Below, in pieces: positions 60,071 through 64,000 of a stretch of DNA of 64,000 nucleotides. Made by a program: the position numbers and the translations under genes. The stretch's first letter is position 1, and the number at the start of each line of letters is the position of its first letter. Source of the stretch: an uncultured Pelagibacteraceae bacterium (GTDB taxonomy: Bacteria; Pseudomonadota; Alphaproteobacteria; Pelagibacterales; Pelagibacteraceae); the NCBI GenBank assembly GCA_902607945.1, contig CACLMD010000002.1, positions 28,421-92,420 on the forward strand. The letters are read 5' to 3'. Under the pieces are notes generated by a model, which ran no database searches, was not told the origin of the DNA, and saw only the letters and a list, made by a program, of their open reading frames with translations.

Positions 60071-61069
60071 ATGAGCACAGTTTCCCTTACATTAGATGAA
60101 ATTTTTGATTTAGCTAAAAAGACTTTATTAACTAATGGATGTGATGATGAAACAGCATCTATATTATCTGATTTAATTAGAAATGCTGAACGAGATGGCT
60201 CGTTATCTCATGGTTTATTTAGATTACCAGCTTATGTAAGTGGTTTAAAAAGTGGTAAAATTAATGGTAAAGGAAAGCCAGAAATAAAAAAGATTTCTGC
60301 ATCAGTAATTAAAGTTCAAGGTAACAACTGTTTAGCTCCAGTTGTTTTAAGTAAAGGTCTACCTGAATTAGTAAAAGCTGCAAAAGAAAATGGTGTAGCA
60401 GTTCTAGCAATAAATAATTCTCATCACATGGCAGCGATGTGGCCTGAAACAGAAAAATTAGCTGAAGAAGGTTTAGTTGCTTTTGCGTGTACATCATACA
60501 AGCCTGCAGTAGCTCCTGCTGGAGCAATCAAACCATTATTTGGAACAAATCCAATTTCATTTGCCTGGCCAAGACCTGGTAAAACTCCTGTTGTTTATGA
60601 TATGGCAACAGCATCAATGGCAATGGGTGAAGTACAAGTTGCTAAGAGAGAAGGGCATAAAGTTCCTCTAGGAACTGGTTTAACTAAAGATGGTAAGGAG
60701 ACAACTGACCCAGGCGCAATAGCAGATGGTGGAGTATTACTTCCTTTTGGTGGCTACAAAGGTTCTGCAATAGCGATGATGGTTGAATTAATGGCTGGTG
60801 CATTAGTAGGTGATAATTTTAGTTTTGAAACAGCTGCTAAAGATAATAATGATGGCGGTCCACCAAGTGGAGGAGAATTTATTTTAGCTATATCACCAGA
60901 TAAAACTGCAGGAACTAACTGGCAAAAACACGCAGATGAATTTTTTGATAAAATGAAATCGATGGGTGAAGTAAGATTGCCTGGTGAAAGAAGACATAAA
61001 AATAGACTAGATAAAGGTCCTCGTAATATAAACGAGGAATTAGTTAATAAAATAAAATCGTTAAGCTAA
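60071..61069 (+). CDS. Ldh_2-family (malate/L-lactate/ureidoglycolate-type) NAD(P)-dependent dehydrogenase
   Basis: AERDGSLSHGLFRLPAYV, NNSHHMAAMWPE, PLFGTNPISFAWPRP, LPFGGYKGSAIAMMVE. Confidence 0.87.
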   Translation: MSTVSLTLDEIFDLAKKTLLTNGCDDETASILSDLIRNAERDGSLSHGLFRLPAYVSGLKSGKINGKGKPEIKKISASVIKVQGNNCLAPVVLSKGLPELVKAAKENGVAVLAINNSHHMAAMWPETEKLAEEGLVAFACTSYKPAVAPAGAIKPLFGTNPISFAWPRPGKTPVVYDMATASMAMGEVQVAKREGHKVPLGTGLTKDGKETTDPGAIADGGVLLPFGGYKGSAIAMMVELMAGALVGDNFSFETAAKDNNDGGPPSGGEFILAISPDKTAGTNWQKHADEFFDKMKSMGEVRLPGERRHKNRLDKGPRNINEELVNKIKSLS

Positions 61070-61837
61070 TTTAATTTCAATTGGAGTGTGGTCAGAGGGT
61101 TTTTCTCTTCCTCTAGGATCTTTATTAATATTTATAGACTTAATTTGATCAATTAAAGAGTTTGAAGCTAGAAAATGATCTATTCTCATTCCATTATTTT
61201 TTTGCCAAGCTCCTCTCATATAATCCCAATAGGTATAACCTTCTTTAGTTTCATTGAAATGTCTGTAAACATCACCAAATCCTAAATTTAGCATTTCTCT
61301 AAATTTTTTTCTTATCTCCAGTCTATATAAAGCATCATCTTCAAAACTTTTTACATTATAAACATCTTCAGCAGCTGGTATTACGTTAAAATCACCTGCA
61401 ATAATTATATTAGAATTTTTTTTAGATAATGTTTTTAGTTGTTTGATTAATTGATCCATCCAATTTTTTTTATAATCATATTTCTCAGTATCAACTGGAT
61501 TACCATTTGGGGTATATACATTTATTAATTGAATAATTTTTTTCTTATACTCAACCTCAGCAGAAATAATTCTTGATTGCTTTAATTTATCTTTAATTAA
61601 ATCTGTTCTAATATTTTTTAGTTTACCTTTAGATATAATTGCAACCCCATTATAACTTTTTTGACCAAAAACATGACTTTCATAATCCATTGAAGAAAAA
61701 TCATCATAAGGAAAATTTACATCCTCAGTTTTAATTTCCTGCATCATTAAAATATCTGGCTTGTACTTTAAAAGATAACTTTTGATATTTTCAATTCGAG
61801 CACGTACTGAATTTACATTCCATGATGAAATGAGCAT
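61061..61837 (-). CDS. xthA: Exodeoxyribonuclease III (ORF track start 61867)
   Basis: ISSWNVNSVRARI, LMMQEIKTED, IIAGDFNVIPAAEDV, RIDHFLAS, PSDHTPIEIKL. Confidence 0.95.
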   Translation of the reverse strand: MLISSWNVNSVRARIENIKSYLLKYKPDILMMQEIKTEDVNFPYDDFSSMDYESHVFGQKSYNGVAIISKGKLKNIRTDLIKDKLKQSRIISAEVEYKKKIIQLINVYTPNGNPVDTEKYDYKKNWMDQLIKQLKTLSKKNSNIIIAGDFNVIPAAEDVYNVKSFEDDALYRLEIRKKFREMLNLGFGDVYRHFNETKEGYTYWDYMRGAWQKNNGMRIDHFLASNSLIDQIKSININKDPRGREKPSDHTPIEIKLA

Positions 61838-62154
61838 TAAAGAGAAAAGGAAACACCACAACCACAAGAAGATTTTGTTTGTGGATTAGTAATTTTAAAT
61901 TGTTCACCTATTAATTCTGAAACATAGTCAATTTCTGAACCTTTTAAGAGATCAGCTGAGGTTTTATCAATTAGTATATTTTCGAAGCTAAGATCATCTT
62001 TGTCCATTGATTGATCAAATGTAAATTCGTATTGAAAGCCAGAACACCCACCACCTTTAATAGCGATTCTAAAAAAAGAACCCTTATCTTTTTTAGACAA
62101 TAGGGTATTGATCTGTTTTAAAGCTTTATCAGTAAATTTAATTTCTTTTATCAT
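61837..62154 (-). CDS. erpA: HesB/IscA/ErpA-family Fe-S cluster insertion protein
   Basis: GGCSGFQYEF and C-terminal SSCGCGVSF cysteine motifs. Confidence 0.9.
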   Translation of the reverse strand: MIKEIKFTDKALKQINTLLSKKDKGSFFRIAIKGGGCSGFQYEFTFDQSMDKDDLSFENILIDKTSADLLKGSEIDYVSELIGEQFKITNPQTKSSCGCGVSFSL

Positions 62155-62204
62155 TATTGATCACTGGTATTACTAATATAATACTTAATATTTTATTTTA
62201 AAGG

Positions 62205-63320
62205 ATGAAAAAATACTCAAAGATTGGACTATTTAAAAGTAAAGGTAGGATTTTTAAAGAATCTTTATCTAAATATAGAACTCCATTTCAAAGAGACAGA
62301 GATCGTATAATTCACAGCGCCTCATTCAGGAGGCTCAAACACAAAACCCAAGTATTTGTTAATACCGAAGGTGATCATTATAGAACAAGAATTACTCATT
62401 CCATGGAAGTTGCTCAAATTGCAAGATCTATTGCTAGATATCTTAATCTTAATGAAGATTTAGCAGAAACTTTGAGTTTAGCGCATGATTTAGGCCATAC
62501 CCCATTTGGACATGCTGGGGAAGATTCTTTAGACGAATGTATGCAAGATCATGGAGGGTTCGATCATAACTTACAAACTTTAAGAATCATTATGTTCTTA
62601 GAAAATAAATATCTAAAATTTAATGGTTTAAATCTTTCTATTGAAACTTTAGAAGGACTATTAAAACATAATGGGCCAGTAGAGAACCTTAATTTAGTTG
62701 ATGATTTAATAGGTATTAAAAATTTTAAAGGTATGATTAATTTTAATACGTATCCATCAATAGAAGCACAAATTTCAGCAATTTCTGATGATATAGCTTA
62801 TAATAATCACGATATTCAAGATGGAATAAATGCAAACTTATTTAAATTAGAAGAATTGGTTGAAATTGATTTTTTCAGAGATATCTACAAAAAATATAAA
62901 AAAAAAATCAATAAACAAAATTATAAAGTGGCAACTTATCAGATTATAAGAGACTCTATAGATCAAATGATAAAAGATTTAATAAATAATACAAAAAATA
63001 ATTTAAGATTAAACAATATTAAAACATTCAAAGACATTAATAAAACAAGTTTTCTAATGGTCAATTTTTCTGATAAAATTAAGAATTCTGAAAATGAAAT
63101 AAGAAATTTTTTAAGGTCAAAAATGTATAATAATAAAAATGTTTTAGCAAAAAACAATAAAGGTAAATTGATTATAAAAAAATTATTTAATAAGATAAAA
63201 CAGAATCCAAAAAAATTTATATCAAATCAACAACTATCTAAAGGTAAATATAGAGCAATTTCAGACTTTATATCAGGCATGACAGATAGATATGCAATTA
63301 ATCTTTTTAATAAAAACTAA
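62205..63320 (+). CDS. dgt: Deoxyguanosinetriphosphate triphosphohydrolase-like protein
   Basis: FQRDRDRIIHSASFRRLKHKTQVF, RTRITHSMEVAQIARSIAR, LAHDLGHTPFGHAGE HD motifs. Confidence 0.93.
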   Translation: MKKYSKIGLFKSKGRIFKESLSKYRTPFQRDRDRIIHSASFRRLKHKTQVFVNTEGDHYRTRITHSMEVAQIARSIARYLNLNEDLAETLSLAHDLGHTPFGHAGEDSLDECMQDHGGFDHNLQTLRIIMFLENKYLKFNGLNLSIETLEGLLKHNGPVENLNLVDDLIGIKNFKGMINFNTYPSIEAQISAISDDIAYNNHDIQDGINANLFKLEELVEIDFFRDIYKKYKKKINKQNYKVATYQIIRDSIDQMIKDLINNTKNNLRLNNIKTFKDINKTSFLMVNFSDKIKNSENEIRNFLRSKMYNNKNVLAKNNKGKLIIKKLFNKIKQNPKKFISNQQLSKGKYRAISDFISGMTDRYAINLFNKN

Positions 63321-64000
63321 TGAACATTTTTGATAAATATTTAGATAAAATTAAAAAAATATTATTAGATTTATCTAAAAATGGTGATTTAATTTTACCA
63401 GATAAATTAGATGGAATTACCACCGAAATACCTCCTGTAAAATTTAATAGCGATATTTCAACAAATGTTGCAATGGTTTTATCAAAAGCAAATAACAAAA
63501 CCCCAACAGATTTAGCAGTTACTTTAGCCAAAGCAATTAAAGAAAGTGATAATTTGATCGATGATATATCAATAGTTAAACCAGGTTTTATTAATATAAA
63601 ATTTAAAGTAATTTTTTGGACAAATTTTATAGAAGAAATAATTAAGAATTCTAAAACTTTTGGAGTTAATACAAAAGAAAAAAAAAATAATTATTTAGTT
63701 GAATTCGTTTCAGCTAATCCAACAGGACCTTTGCACGTAGGTCACTGTAGAGGTGCAATTCTAGGTGATGTTATAACTAACGTTTTATTATTTAATAAAC
63801 ATAAAGTTACAAAAGAATATTATGTTAATGATTATGGTAATCAAATTATAAATTTTACGAGGTCTGTTTATTTTAGAATTAGAGAGATTGTTTATAAAGA
63901 ACCTTTTCCTAAAGATAATGATGATTTATATCCTGGTGATTATTTAATAGATTTTGCTCAAAATATAATAGATTCAAATAAAAAAATTGATTTTAGTGAT
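63320..64000 (+). CDS. argS: Arginyl-tRNA synthetase, 5' part (runs off window; absent from ORF track)
   Basis: Open frame from ATG at 63320 to window end; NYLVEFVSANPTGPLHVGHCRGAILGDV, EYYVNDYGNQI. Confidence 0.95.
   Translation, partial: MNIFDKYLDKIKKILLDLSKNGDLILPDKLDGITTEIPPVKFNSDISTNVAMVLSKANNKTPTDLAVTLAKAIKESDNLIDDISIVKPGFINIKFKVIFWTNFIEEIIKNSKTFGVNTKEKKNNYLVEFVSANPTGPLHVGHCRGAILGDVITNVLLFNKHKVTKEYYVNDYGNQIINFTRSVYFRIREIVYKEPFPKDNDDLYPGDYLIDFAQNIIDSNKKIDFSD

Overview
AT-rich, tightly packed alphaproteobacterial chromosome segment. Gene order and protein content look like SAR11/Pelagibacterales; this is inferred from the sequence, no search was run. Core blocks: uppS(partial)-cdsA-dxr-bamA-skp-fabZ-lpxD-lpxA-lpxI-lpxB; gltX/lexA/trpC-D-G-E/ppiD (minus strand); tpiA-secG-pyrG-kdsA-eno-ftsB-lipA-ratA; cinA/pgpA/ispDF (minus strand); ntrYX-trkAH; tRNA-Arg; aapJQMP amino-acid ABC transporter; tRNA-Asn and tRNA-Cys; valS-ilvD; znu/zur zinc locus; Ldh-type dehydrogenase, xthA, erpA, dgt, argS(partial). 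The most interesting part is the accessory region at about 36.5-54.4 kb. It holds a sulfotransferase, an APS-kinase-like protein, a LicD-like transferase, a GT4 glycosyltransferase and a polysaccharide deacetylase. After valS-ilvD come a mannose-1-P guanylyltransferase, a PhyH dioxygenase, a nucleotidyltransferase-PEP mutase fusion, phosphonopyruvate decarboxylase, an Fe-ADH-type phosphonoacetaldehyde reductase, an HTH-nucleotidyltransferase fusion and a PhnDCE importer. I read this as a candidate pathway that makes a phosphonate, probably via 2-hydroxyethylphosphonate, and attaches it through a nucleotide-activated intermediate to a surface glycan. Direct regulatory observations include an exact GTTC-N7-GTTC LexA box upstream of lexA, tandem Zur boxes in the znuC/znuA divergent promoter, a terminator-like hairpin between aapJ and aapQ, and several perfect palindromes in intergenic DNA.
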